From assembly GCF_019733395.1 (NCBI RefSeq), contig NZ_JAIHOO010000001.1, positions 1 through 64,000 on the forward strand: a stretch of DNA of 64,000 nucleotides. The letters run 5' to 3'. The notes below the pieces were generated by a model. It was not told the origin of the DNA. It was given only the letters and a program-made list of their open reading frames with translations, and ran no database searches. This document shows positions 1 to 9,162 of this stretch, in pieces (within the stretch, counting starts at the first letter, position 1; each line of letters begins with the position of its first letter). The position numbers and the translations under genes are program-made. Origin of the DNA: Lysobacter sp. BMK333-48F3 (lineage in GTDB: Bacteria > Pseudomonadota > Gammaproteobacteria > Xanthomonadales > Xanthomonadaceae).

Positions 1-1541
1 TTGAACGTGTCCAGCAACAGCGAACGCTCCGCCGGCGGCAACAGCTCCAGCGTCTCTACCGGCCGCGCGGGGTCGCACGCCATCTCCAGCAGCAGGCGTT
101 CCAGGCCGCCGAGCCAGCGCTCGATGCTGGAACGCCGATACAGGTCGGCGTCGTAGCTCAGGCCGCCGGCGTAGCCGTCGGCGGTCTCGCTCAGATTCAA
201 CACCAGGTCGTGACTGGCGGTGTGCTGCTGCAGCGGGAATTCCTCGATGCGCAACTCGCCCAGGCGCAACGCCGTCGATGGCGTGTTGTTCAGCGACACC
301 AGGGTCTGGAACAAGGGGCCGTGGCCGAGCGCGCGCTGCGGCCGCACCGCATCGACGATGCGGTCGAACGGCACCTCCTGGCGCTCGAAGCAGGCCAGCA
401 GTTCCTGGTGCACGGCGCGAACCAGGGCCTCGGCGGTCATGCCTTCGTCCAATCGCGTCCGCACCGGCAAGGTATCGACGAAGAAGCCGATCAGTTGCTC
501 CAGCTCGGTGCGCGGCCGGTGCGCGACCGGCATGCCGACGACCAGGTCGCGTTGGCCGCTCATCCGCGCCAGCATCAGGTTCCAGGCCGCCAGGATCGCC
601 GCGAAAGGCGTCGTGCCGCAGCGCGCGGCCAACCCGCGCACCGCCGCGCTCACCGCCTGCGGCCAGCGCACCTCGACCCGCGCGCCGCGATGCCGCGCCA
701 CCGCCGGCCGGGCGAAGTCGCCGGCCAGGGTCGACAGCAGCGGCGCGCCGTCCAGCGCCTGCTTCCATGCCGACAACGCGGTCTCGAAGGCCGCTCCCTG
801 TTGCCGGCCGCGCTCCCAGGCGGCGAAATCCGGGTATTGCAGCGCCAGCGGCGGCAACGGATCCGGACGCCCCTCCAACTGCGCCGCGTACAAGGCCGCG
901 ACTTCGCGCACCAGGATGCCGACCGACCAGCCATCGCTGACGATGTGATGCTGGGTCAGCACCAGCACATGGTCTTCCTCGCCCAACCGGATCAGGCGCG
1001 CGCGCACCGGCGGCTCGCGCTGCAGATCGAACGGCAGGCCCGCTTCTTCGCCGCACAGGGCCTGCAGCCGCGATTCGCGCTCGGCGTCCGCGGCGTCCGC
1101 CAGGTCGGACCGGGCCAGCGCGAAATCGGCCGGGGCGGCGATCGTCAGCTCCGGCTCGCCGTCGCGGTCGCGGATGCGGCTGCGCAGGATCTCGTGCCGT
1201 GCCATCACTCCGCTCAGCGCCGCCTGCAGGGCCTCGCTGCGCAGCGGCCCGAGCAGACGCAGCGCGGCGCAGATCCGGTAGGCATCGCCGGCACCGCCGT
1301 CGAGACGGTGCAGGAACCACAGCCGGCGCTGGCCCCAGGACAACGGCAGCGCGCCGTCGCGATCGATCCGCACGATGGCGGCATCGCCCGCTTGCGTCGG
1401 CGCTTCGCCGGCGCGCAGGCGCTTGAGCGCGACCGCGCGGCGCAAGGCTTGCAGCCGCTCTTCGGCCTCGTTCGCGGGCAGGCGATCCGCGCCCTGCCCC
1501 TGCTGTCCCTTGCCGCTTGCGTCGCTTCGATTCTGCGTCAT
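1..1541 (-). CDS. NRPS, N-terminal condensation domain (partial, runs off left edge)
   Basis: About 513 codons are visible from an ATG at 1541 to the window edge with no stop. After a 45-residue charged N-terminal linker, likely a docking segment, the protein is one complete condensation domain. It has the C1-like motif LPLSWGQRRLWFL, the catalytic motif HHIVSDGWS, and the late motifs IGFFVDTL and QEVPFDRIVDAV. It condenses the peptidyl chain from the upstream NRPS with the next amino acid in the cytosol. The start lies 64 bases after the stop of the 2501-aa NRPS on the same strand, so it is the last visible gene of the operon. The adenylation, carrier and any thioesterase domains lie outside the window. 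HHxxxDG is intact and resembles LCL-type condensation domains, but the subtype is my estimate. Confidence 0.93.
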   Translation of the reverse strand, partial: MTQNRSDASGKGQQGQGADRLPANEAEERLQALRRAVALKRLRAGEAPTQAGDAAIVRIDRDGALPLSWGQRRLWFLHRLDGGAGDAYRICAALRLLGPLRSEALQAALSGVMARHEILRSRIRDRDGEPELTIAAPADFALARSDLADAADAERESRLQALCGEEAGLPFDLQREPPVRARLIRLGEEDHVLVLTQHHIVSDGWSVGILVREVAALYAAQLEGRPDPLPPLALQYPDFAAWERGRQQGAAFETALSAWKQALDGAPLLSTLAGDFARPAVARHRGARVEVRWPQAVSAAVRGLAARCGTTPFAAILAAWNLMLARMSGQRDLVVGMPVAHRPRTELEQLIGFFVDTLPVRTRLDEGMTAEALVRAVHQELLACFERQEVPFDRIVDAVRPQRALGHGPLFQTLVSLNNTPSTALRLGELRIEEFPLQQHTASHDLVLNLSETADGYAGGLSYDADLYRRSSIERWLGGLERLLLEMACDPARPVETLELLPPAERSLLLDTF

Positions 1542-1605
1542 CGCCTCGATTCCATTACGTCGTCGGTTCCACGTCCATTGCCTGCACCGCCACAGCCGCC
1601 GGCGC

Positions 1606-4600
1606 CTACTCGTCCAGCAGCGCCAGCAGTTCGTCTTCGCTGAGCTCGTCCAGTCCCGCGCTGGCCTGCGCTACCGCCTGGGCGTCGAACCCGGCCAATC
1701 CTTTCTCGGTCGCCGCGGCCGCCATCGCCGCCAAGGTGGGATGGGCGAAGATGTCGCGTATCGCCAAGCCGATCCCGAGCCGCTCGCGCACCCGCTGCGC
1801 CAGTTGCAGCGCCGACAGCGAGTGTCCGCCGAGCAGGAAGAAGTCGTCGCCGCGACAGACCTCGGCGACGCCGAGCAGTTCGCGCCAAAGCCCGGCGAGG
1901 TCGCGCTCGGTCCGGTCGGCCGGCGGCTCGCGGCGCCCGTCGCCGGCGATCCGTCCCGGCGCCGGCAGCGCGGCCGAGTCCAGCTTGCCGTTGGCGGTGG
2001 TCGGAATCCGGCCGAGGAACACGTAATGCGCCGGACGCAGGTAGTCGGGCAAGGTCGCGACCTGGTCGCGCAGGGCGCGTTCGAGCACGCCGCGGCCGCT
2101 CCAGACCATAGCCTCCTGCGTGCCCGCATCCGCCGCGACCGTCGCCGGCTCGGGCGATGGGGAGCGACGCGTCGCATAAACGTTGTGCAGGGCGGTGCCG
2201 GCCAGCGCCGCCTCCTGCTCGCTGGCGACCGCGAAGCCATGCCTCTCCAGCAGGCCGCGTACCCGCGCCAAACGTCCGTCCAGGTCGTGCACCTCCACCA
2301 CCACCTGACGCAGACGCGGCCAATGCGCATCGTCGATGCCGAGCAATACTTCCAGCTCGGCGCCCTCCACATCCACCTTGAGCAGGTCGATGCGGTCCAG
2401 CGCGTGCTCGGCGACGATCTGCGACACGGTCCGCAACGGCCGCCGCACCCGTTCCTCGCGCATGCGCTCGTCCAGCAGCTCGCGCAGCCCCTCGCCGGCC
2501 GGCGCTGCGGCCGAAGACGAACTCAGATAAGACTCGACCACGCCGCGCGAGGCGGCGGCATCCAGCACGCTGCTGGAAACGATGCTGTTGTGCGGATAGA
2601 ACACGAACTCGGCCTCGCCGGGCGCGGCCGCCAGACCGCAATCGTAGACCGTGGCGTCCAGACCGCGCAGTTCGGCGTTCAGGCGCGCGATGCGATGGAC
2701 TTGCGGGATCGGCTCGAACGCGAAGATCCGCGCGTCGCGGCAGCGTTCGCCGACGTAGAGCGCGAACATGCCGATGTTGGCGCCGACGTCGAACACGCAA
2801 CAGCCGTCGTCGAGGCGGATGCCGTGGCGACGGTAGGCGTCGCCGGCGAAGATCTCCTCGTGCAGGAACCGGGTCTCGCTGGTGTTGAGGTGGAACACCT
2901 CGCCGAGGCCGTCGAGTTCCAGCGTATCGGCGCCCGCTTCCGCCGCCAACGCCGCCAGCGCGCGCGGCACCGCGGCGCGGCGCGCCGACGGCACCGCGTA
3001 GGCCAGCAGCCGGCGATCGCCGTCGCCGTCGCCGAAGTCGCGCGCGATTACCCGCACGTCGTCCAGTCCCGGGTGCGCGGCCAGGCAGGCCTCGATTTCG
3101 CCCGGCTCGACCCGATAGCCGCGGATCTTCAGCTGGAAGTCGCTGCGCCCCAGGTATTCGAGCGCGCCGTCCTCGCGCCAGCGGCCGAGGTCGCCGGTGC
3201 GGTACATCCGCCCTGAGGGCGCGTAGGGATCGGGCAGGAACCGCTGCCCGGTCAGTTCCGGACGATTCCAGTAGCCGCGGCCGACCTGCACGCCGCCGAT
3301 GTACAGCTCGCCTATCGCGCCCAGGGGCACCGGCCGCTGCGCCGGATCGAGCACGTACATGCGGGTGTTGGCGATGGGCCGGCCGATCGGCACCGTCTCG
3401 GGCGCGGCCTCCTCGCAGGCCCACCAGGTCACATCCACCGCCGCTTCGGTCGGTCCGTACAGATTGTGCAGGCGCACCGTCGGCGACCATTGCCGGAAGC
3501 GCGCCTGCAAGCGCGGCGGCAAGGCCTCGCCGCTGCACAGCACATGCCGCAATCCCAGGCACTGCGCGGCTTCGGCGCCGTCCAGGAAGGCCTGCAGCAT
3601 CGACGGCACGAAATGCACCATGGTCACTCCGCGCTCCTGGATCGTGCGCGACAGATAGCCCGGGTCCGCCTGCCCGCCCGGTCGCGCCAGCACCAGGCGC
3701 GCGCCGCTCAGCAGAGGCAGGAACAGCTCCCAGACCGACACGTCGAAACCGAACGAGGTCTTCTGCAGCACCACGTCGCGCGCATCCACGCCGAACCGGT
3801 CGCGCGCCCACAGCAGGCGATTGACCACCCCATCGTGCTGATTCATCGCCCCCTTCGGCCGGCCGGTCGATCCCGAGGTGTAGATCAGATAGGCCAGGCT
3901 CGACTCGCTGAGCTCCGGCACCGGCGCGGCTGCGCTCGGGTAACCGGACCATTCCTCCGCCGCGTCCAGGCGCCAGACCCGGTCGCAAGCCGAGGCCAGT
4001 CCGGGCAGGGTCCGCAGCAGCTCGGACTGGACCAGCAGCACGCAGGCGCCGGAATCCTCGAGCATGAAAGCCAAGCGCTCGTGCGGATAATCGGGATCCA
4101 ACGGCACGTAGGCGGCGCCGGACTTGAGGACGCCGAGCAGTCCCACCGGCAACTGCAGCGAACGCCGGGTGCAGATCGCCACCCGCGCCTCGGGACCGAC
4201 CCCGCACGCGCGCAGCCGGCTGGCGACCCGGTTGGCCGCCGCGTCCAGTTCGGCGTAGCTCAGCGCCGCGCCTTCGTACTCGACTGCGATCGCATCCGGG
4301 GTACGCGCGGCCTGGGCCTCGAACAAGCCGTGCACGGTCGTGCCGCGCGGATAGGCGACCGCAGTGTCGTTGAACTGCTCCAGCATCAGCCGGCGCTGCG
4401 GCTCGGGCAGCACCTCCAGTTCGCAGACGCCGGTCGCGGCGTCGCGCTCCAGCGCCTCGGCCAGGCCGGCCAGCGCGCGCTCGAGCAAGCCGATGCAGCG
4501 CATCGGATCGATCGATCGCGCGCAATGCACGACCAGGGTATAGCCCTCGCCCTCGTCGTTGACCGACATCGACAGCGGGTAGTTGGTGCGTTCTTCCATG

Positions 4601-7600
4601 AACAACACCCGGATGCGGTCCCAATCGGCGCCGCCGGGGCCCGGTTCGGCCAGCGCGACGCTGTGGCGGTAATTGAGCAGCGTGGTGAACAACGGCTGCG
4701 GCGCCGGCACCGCGCTGCAGCGTTGCGCCAGCGCCAGCGGCGCGTGCTCGTGCTGCAGCAGCGCCGCCAGTTGCGCGGCGGCCGCCTCCACCGCGGTCGC
4801 GGCGCTGCGCCGGTCGACCTGCAAGCGGAACGGCAGGGTGTTGATGAACACCCCCATCATCCGTTCGGCGTCGTCGCCGCCCATCCGCCCGGACAGCACG
4901 GTGCCGAACACCACGTCGTCGCGCCCGCTACAGCGCGCCACGACCTGCGCCCAGGCGACATGGAACAGGGCCGCCGGCGCGACCCCAAGCGCCCGCGCGC
5001 AGGCGCGGATCGCCGCCGCGAGCGGCGCGGGCAAGGCGCGCCGCGCTTCGTGCACGCCGGCTGCGCCGCCATGCAAGGCGTCGACTCCGAACGCGACGGT
5101 CGGCGCGTCGACGTCGCCGAGCAACCCGCTGAAATACGCCTCGTGCGCCTGAGCCGGCTGCGCCGCGATCGCGGCCAGGTGGCGGCCGAACGGCACCGGC
5201 GTCGGCAACTGTTCCGCGCGGCCGTCGAGCAGTACCGCGACCTCGCTCAGGATCAGCTCCAGGGTGACGTGGTCGCTGATCAGGTGGTGATTGACCAGGG
5301 CCAGGCGCCACTGCGCGCCGTCGGCATCGGCGGCGGCGTGCAGCGCGATCAGCGGCGCCCGGTCCAGGGCGATGCGGGTCGTGGCCGGATCGGCGATCCG
5401 CGACAGCCAGGCGGTCGGGTCCGCGCCCGCCGGCACCGCCGCCTCCTGCAACGGCAGCTCGACCCGGCGGTGTACGACCTGCACCGGCCGCGCCAGTCCC
5501 TGCCAGTGCACCGAGCTGCGCAGGATGTCGTGGCGCGCCACCACCGTGCGCAGCGCCTCGACGAAGCGATCCAGCCCGCTGCGGTCGGCGAAACCGAGCA
5601 CGAAGGTGGACAGGTAGGGGTCCCCCGTCTCTTCGGCCAGGTGATGGAACAAGATGCCTTCCTGCAGCGGCGCCAGCGGATAAACGTCCTGCACGTTGGC
5701 CGCGCCGCCGGGGATGCGCGCGGCCAGGAGGTCCAGCTCGGCCTGCGACAGGCCCGCCAGCGGCACCAGGTCCGGCCGCAATGCGGTGGCATGCTCCGGC
5801 ACCCCGGCGGCGACCGGCGCGGCCGGGCGGACGCCGCCGGCGTCGAGCTGGGCGCAGAACGCGCGCAGCACCGGTGCGGCGAACAGCATGCGCACGTCGA
5901 CCGTATCGCCGTGCTCGCGCAACCGGGCCACGATGCGGATCGCCAGCATCGAATGTCCGCCCAGTTCGAAGAAGCCGTCGTCGCGCCCCACCTGCTCCAG
6001 CCCCAGCAACTCGCGCCACAGCGCCGCGACCCGGCGTTCGGTCGGGGTCGACGGCGGCAGGAAATCGCGCGCGGCCATCGCCCCGCGCTCCGGCGCCGGC
6101 AGCGCGTTGCGGTCCAGCTTGCCGTTCGGCGTCAACGGCAGCGCGGCGAGCCGGACGATCGCGGCGGGCACCATGTATTCGGGCAGGACCGCGGCCAAGG
6201 CGGCGCGCAACCGCGCCGGCGCCGGATCGGCGCCGTCGTGCGCGACCACGTACGCCGCCAGCCTGGGATCGCCCGGCTCGTCCTCGCGCGCGACCACCAC
6301 CGCCTCGCGCACGCCCGGCTCGGCCAGCAACTGCGCCTCGATCTCGCCCAGCTCGATGCGGAAACCGCGGATCTTGACCTGCTGGTCGTTGCGGCCGAGA
6401 TATTCGACGCTGCCGTCGTCCAGCCAACGGCACAGGTCGCCGGTGCGGTAGACGCGTCCGCCGGCCGGGTCCAGCGGATCGGGCAGGAAACGTTCGTCGG
6501 TCAGTTCGGGCCGGTTGAGGTAGCCGCGCGCGACCTGCACCCCGCCGATCAGCAGTTCGCCCGGCGCGCCCACCGGCAGCGGCCGCATCGCCTCGTCGAC
6601 GATGTAGAAACGGGTGTTGGCGATCGGCCAGCCGATCGGCGCGCGCCCGCCCGGATCGCCGGGCCGGCACGGCGCATAGCAGACGTTGACCGAGGTTTCG
6701 GTCGGGCCGTAGTGGTTGAACAGCTCGGTGCCCGGCAACGCCCGGAAGAAGCGCTGCGCGAGCTCGTAGGGCAGCGCTTCGCCGCCGGAGAACACCTGGC
6801 GCAGGCAAGTGCACTGGCCGAAGCGCGGATGATCGAGCATGGCCCGCAGCAGGGTCGGCACCAGCTTGAGCCGGGTCGCTCCGCCGCGCAGGATCAGGTC
6901 GATCAGATACTCGGCGTCGAAATGGCGTCCCGGCGCGGCGATCAGCAGGCGAGCGCCGCAGATCAGCGCGCTGAAGAAATCCCAGATCGAGGCGTCGAAG
7001 CTGAAGGGCGTCTTCTGGATCAGGATGTCGCGGCCGTCCATCGGGTACTGCGCGCGCAGCCAGCACATGTGGTTGGCGATGCCGCGGTGCTGCACCATCA
7101 CGCCTTTCGGCCGTCCGCTCGAGCCGGAGGTATAGATCACATAGGCCAGGTGCTCGGGGCTCGGCTCCGCCGGCGCCTCGTCCGGCGTCGGCGCCGTCGC
7201 CGGATACGCTTCGACCTCGTCCCAGCCGGCATCCAGAGCCAGATCCCGGCGGGTTTCGTCCGCCGGCCACATCGACCGCAGCCGCGCCTGGGTCAGCAGG
7301 ATCGGCGGGCGGGCGTCGTCGAGCATGTAGCGCAGGCGCTCGATCGGGTAGGACGGATCCAGCGGCAGGAACGCGGCGCCGGCCTTGAGCGTGCCGAGCT
7401 GGGCCACGACCATCTCCAGCGAACGCTCCATGCCGATCGCGACCAGCACGTCCGGTCCGCAACCGCGCGCGCGCAGATAGCGCGCCAGGCGGTTGGCGCG
7501 TGCGTCCAGTTCGGCATAGGTCAGTTGCGCGTCTTCGAACTCGACCGCCACCGCATCCGGCGTCCGCCGCACCTGCGCCTCGATCAGCCGGTGGATCAGC

Positions 7601-9111
7601 ATCGGTTCGGCGAACACGGTGTCGGTGTCGTTGAACCGCTGCAGCAGGCGGGTGCGTTCGCTCTGCCCGAGCACGTCCAACGCGTCCACGGCGGTGGACG
7701 GCGCGGCCTGGGTCAACGATTCGAGGAGGCTGAGCAAATGGCCGGCCCAGCGCTGCGCGGTGGCCGCGTCGAACAGGTCCGTCGCATACTCCAGCCGGCC
7801 CTGGATCCGTTCGCCGTCGTCGCTCAACGCCAGGGTCAAGTCGAAGTGGGTCGTCGCCTGCTCCAGGCGCAACGGCTCCACCCGCAGTCCGGCCAGGTCC
7901 AGGGCCCCGGCCGGCGTGTTGTCGTAATTCAGCATCGCCTGGAACAGCGGCGCGTGCGCCAGGCTGCGCGCCGGGCGCACGGCGTCGACCACCCGCTCGA
8001 ACGGCACGTCCTGCGCCGAGTAGGCGAACGCCAGGGTCTCGCGGGTGCGCTGCATCAGCGCCGCCACATCGGGCGCGTCGCGCAGGTCCACGCGCAGCGC
8101 CAGGGTGTTGACGAAAAAGCCGATCAAGCCCTCCACGCCGGCCTGGCCGCGATTGGCCGCCGAGGCGCCGATCAGCAGGTCGCGCTGGCCGCTCAGCCGC
8201 GACAACAGCACCGCCCACGCCGCCAGCAGCACGTTGAAAGCAGTGGCGTCCCAGCGCAGCGCGAACTCGCGCACCCGTGCGGTCAGCGCGGCGGGCAGCG
8301 CCAGTTCGATCGCGGCGCCGGCGAAGCTCTGCTGCGGCGGTCGCGGCCGGTCGCTGGGCAGGGCCAGCAACCCGGGCGCATCGCCGATGCGCGCGCGCCA
8401 CGCGTCCAGACGCGCCTGCGCCGCATCGCCTTCGACCCGCTCGCGCTGCCATGCGGCGTAGTCGCCGTACTGCACCGGCAGCGGCGGCAGCGGATCGGAC
8501 CGGCCTTGCGCGTAGGCCGCGTACAACGCGCCCAACTCGCGCACCAGCACGCCCAGCGACCAGCCGTCGGAGACGATGTGGTGCTGGACCAGGATCGCCA
8601 CATGCTCGCACTCGCCCAGCCGCAGCAGCCTGCAGCGCACCAGCGGCGGACGCGCGAGATCGAAGGCGGTGGCGCATTCTTGCGCGACGATGGCCTGGAT
8701 CCGCGCCAGCTGGGCCTCGGCCGACAGGTCGCTGAGGTCGTCCTCGCGGATCGGCATGCCGATGTCGGCGGCGGCCGGCTCCGCGCGGCCGGCGCCATCG
8801 CGTTCGACGAAGGCGCAGCGCAGCGCTTCGTGGCGGGCGACGATGCGGTCCAGCGCGGCGCGCAAGGCCGCCCGATCCAGGCGACCGCCCAGACGCAAGG
8901 CCGCCGGCAGCAGGTAGGCGGTGGCGCTGGCCGGCTCCAGCCGATCCAGGAACCACAGCCTCTGCTGCGAGAACGACAGCGGCAGGCCGCCGTCGCGGTC
9001 GACGATCGCGATCGGCGGCGCGGCCGGAGCGGCTTCGCGCATGCGCTGGTCCAGCTTCCGCTGCAGGATCTTGCGCTTGAGTTGTTCCAGGCTGGCGTGG
9101 TCGTCGGTCAT
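1606..9111 (-). CDS. NRPS, two modules: C-A-T-C(dual E/C)-A(FkbM MT)-T
   Basis: A 2501-aa synthetase. Approximate layout: C 40-480 (HHIVSDGWS); A 510-1010; T 1020-1095 (FFELGGHSM); C 1125-1570; A 1580-2390; T 2395-2470 (FFLLGGHSL). The first A domain reads D-A-W-K-F-G-H-V-N-K at the ten specificity positions, which I cannot assign. The second reads D-V-W-H-L-S-L-V-D-K, the classic serine pattern. The second A domain is split between core motifs A8 and A9 by an FkbM-family methyltransferase. The second C domain begins with HHLAEETGD, matching the dual epimerisation/condensation signature HH(I/L)xxxxGD, so the first residue is probably incorporated as D. The C-terminus LSEDELLALLDE resembles that of the PKS-NRPS gene and may be a docking motif. 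The start is 51 bases after the cysteine-synthase stop, and the ribosome binding site is weak. Confidence 0.95.
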   Translation of the reverse strand: MTDDHASLEQLKRKILQRKLDQRMREAAPAAPPIAIVDRDGGLPLSFSQQRLWFLDRLEPASATAYLLPAALRLGGRLDRAALRAALDRIVARHEALRCAFVERDGAGRAEPAAADIGMPIREDDLSDLSAEAQLARIQAIVAQECATAFDLARPPLVRCRLLRLGECEHVAILVQHHIVSDGWSLGVLVRELGALYAAYAQGRSDPLPPLPVQYGDYAAWQRERVEGDAAQARLDAWRARIGDAPGLLALPSDRPRPPQQSFAGAAIELALPAALTARVREFALRWDATAFNVLLAAWAVLLSRLSGQRDLLIGASAANRGQAGVEGLIGFFVNTLALRVDLRDAPDVAALMQRTRETLAFAYSAQDVPFERVVDAVRPARSLAHAPLFQAMLNYDNTPAGALDLAGLRVEPLRLEQATTHFDLTLALSDDGERIQGRLEYATDLFDAATAQRWAGHLLSLLESLTQAAPSTAVDALDVLGQSERTRLLQRFNDTDTVFAEPMLIHRLIEAQVRRTPDAVAVEFEDAQLTYAELDARANRLARYLRARGCGPDVLVAIGMERSLEMVVAQLGTLKAGAAFLPLDPSYPIERLRYMLDDARPPILLTQARLRSMWPADETRRDLALDAGWDEVEAYPATAPTPDEAPAEPSPEHLAYVIYTSGSSGRPKGVMVQHRGIANHMCWLRAQYPMDGRDILIQKTPFSFDASIWDFFSALICGARLLIAAPGRHFDAEYLIDLILRGGATRLKLVPTLLRAMLDHPRFGQCTCLRQVFSGGEALPYELAQRFFRALPGTELFNHYGPTETSVNVCYAPCRPGDPGGRAPIGWPIANTRFYIVDEAMRPLPVGAPGELLIGGVQVARGYLNRPELTDERFLPDPLDPAGGRVYRTGDLCRWLDDGSVEYLGRNDQQVKIRGFRIELGEIEAQLLAEPGVREAVVVAREDEPGDPRLAAYVVAHDGADPAPARLRAALAAVLPEYMVPAAIVRLAALPLTPNGKLDRNALPAPERGAMAARDFLPPSTPTERRVAALWRELLGLEQVGRDDGFFELGGHSMLAIRIVARLREHGDTVDVRMLFAAPVLRAFCAQLDAGGVRPAAPVAAGVPEHATALRPDLVPLAGLSQAELDLLAARIPGGAANVQDVYPLAPLQEGILFHHLAEETGDPYLSTFVLGFADRSGLDRFVEALRTVVARHDILRSSVHWQGLARPVQVVHRRVELPLQEAAVPAGADPTAWLSRIADPATTRIALDRAPLIALHAAADADGAQWRLALVNHHLISDHVTLELILSEVAVLLDGRAEQLPTPVPFGRHLAAIAAQPAQAHEAYFSGLLGDVDAPTVAFGVDALHGGAAGVHEARRALPAPLAAAIRACARALGVAPAALFHVAWAQVVARCSGRDDVVFGTVLSGRMGGDDAERMMGVFINTLPFRLQVDRRSAATAVEAAAAQLAALLQHEHAPLALAQRCSAVPAPQPLFTTLLNYRHSVALAEPGPGGADWDRIRVLFMEERTNYPLSMSVNDEGEGYTLVVHCARSIDPMRCIGLLERALAGLAEALERDAATGVCELEVLPEPQRRLMLEQFNDTAVAYPRGTTVHGLFEAQAARTPDAIAVEYEGAALSYAELDAAANRVASRLRACGVGPEARVAICTRRSLQLPVGLLGVLKSGAAYVPLDPDYPHERLAFMLEDSGACVLLVQSELLRTLPGLASACDRVWRLDAAEEWSGYPSAAAPVPELSESSLAYLIYTSGSTGRPKGAMNQHDGVVNRLLWARDRFGVDARDVVLQKTSFGFDVSVWELFLPLLSGARLVLARPGGQADPGYLSRTIQERGVTMVHFVPSMLQAFLDGAEAAQCLGLRHVLCSGEALPPRLQARFRQWSPTVRLHNLYGPTEAAVDVTWWACEEAAPETVPIGRPIANTRMYVLDPAQRPVPLGAIGELYIGGVQVGRGYWNRPELTGQRFLPDPYAPSGRMYRTGDLGRWREDGALEYLGRSDFQLKIRGYRVEPGEIEACLAAHPGLDDVRVIARDFGDGDGDRRLLAYAVPSARRAAVPRALAALAAEAGADTLELDGLGEVFHLNTSETRFLHEEIFAGDAYRRHGIRLDDGCCVFDVGANIGMFALYVGERCRDARIFAFEPIPQVHRIARLNAELRGLDATVYDCGLAAAPGEAEFVFYPHNSIVSSSVLDAAASRGVVESYLSSSSAAAPAGEGLRELLDERMREERVRRPLRTVSQIVAEHALDRIDLLKVDVEGAELEVLLGIDDAHWPRLRQVVVEVHDLDGRLARVRGLLERHGFAVASEQEAALAGTALHNVYATRRSPSPEPATVAADAGTQEAMVWSGRGVLERALRDQVATLPDYLRPAHYVFLGRIPTTANGKLDSAALPAPGRIAGDGRREPPADRTERDLAGLWRELLGVAEVCRGDDFFLLGGHSLSALQLAQRVRERLGIGLAIRDIFAHPTLAAMAAAATEKGLAGFDAQAVAQASAGLDELSEDELLALLDE
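2170..2990 (-). other. FkbM-family methyltransferase domain inserted in the Ser-type A domain
   Basis: Roughly residues 2040-2315 of the 2501-aa NRPS. The SAM-binding motif is VFDVGANIGMFALYVG, followed by FAFEPIP and the FkbM hallmark LLKVDVEGAELEVLLG. It lies after A8 (GRSDFQLKIRGYR) and before A9/A10 (LPDYLRP, NGKLD). That is the usual place for N-methyltransferase insertions, but the family differs: ordinary NRPS N-methyltransferases carry a VLEIGxGTG motif, as in the other insertion at about 38350. FkbM enzymes generally methylate hydroxyls. With a serine-type A domain, O-methyl-serine is the simplest prediction; this is inference. Confidence 0.85.
4420..5740 (-). other. Dual epimerisation/condensation domain
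   Basis: Residues about 1125-1570 of the 2501-aa NRPS. It opens with VYPLAPLQEGILFHHL followed by AEETGD, giving the HH(I/L)xxxxGD signature reported for dual E/C domains. The second catalytic motif is HHLISDHVTLE rather than HHxxxDGWS. It would epimerise the residue loaded by the preceding module and then condense it. The separate domain at 31070-32400 has the same architecture. Confidence 0.7.
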
Positions 9112-9162
9112 GGGGCTTGGCGATATCGGATGGGGCGTCGCGTGGTGCGGTGCGCGGCCGGC

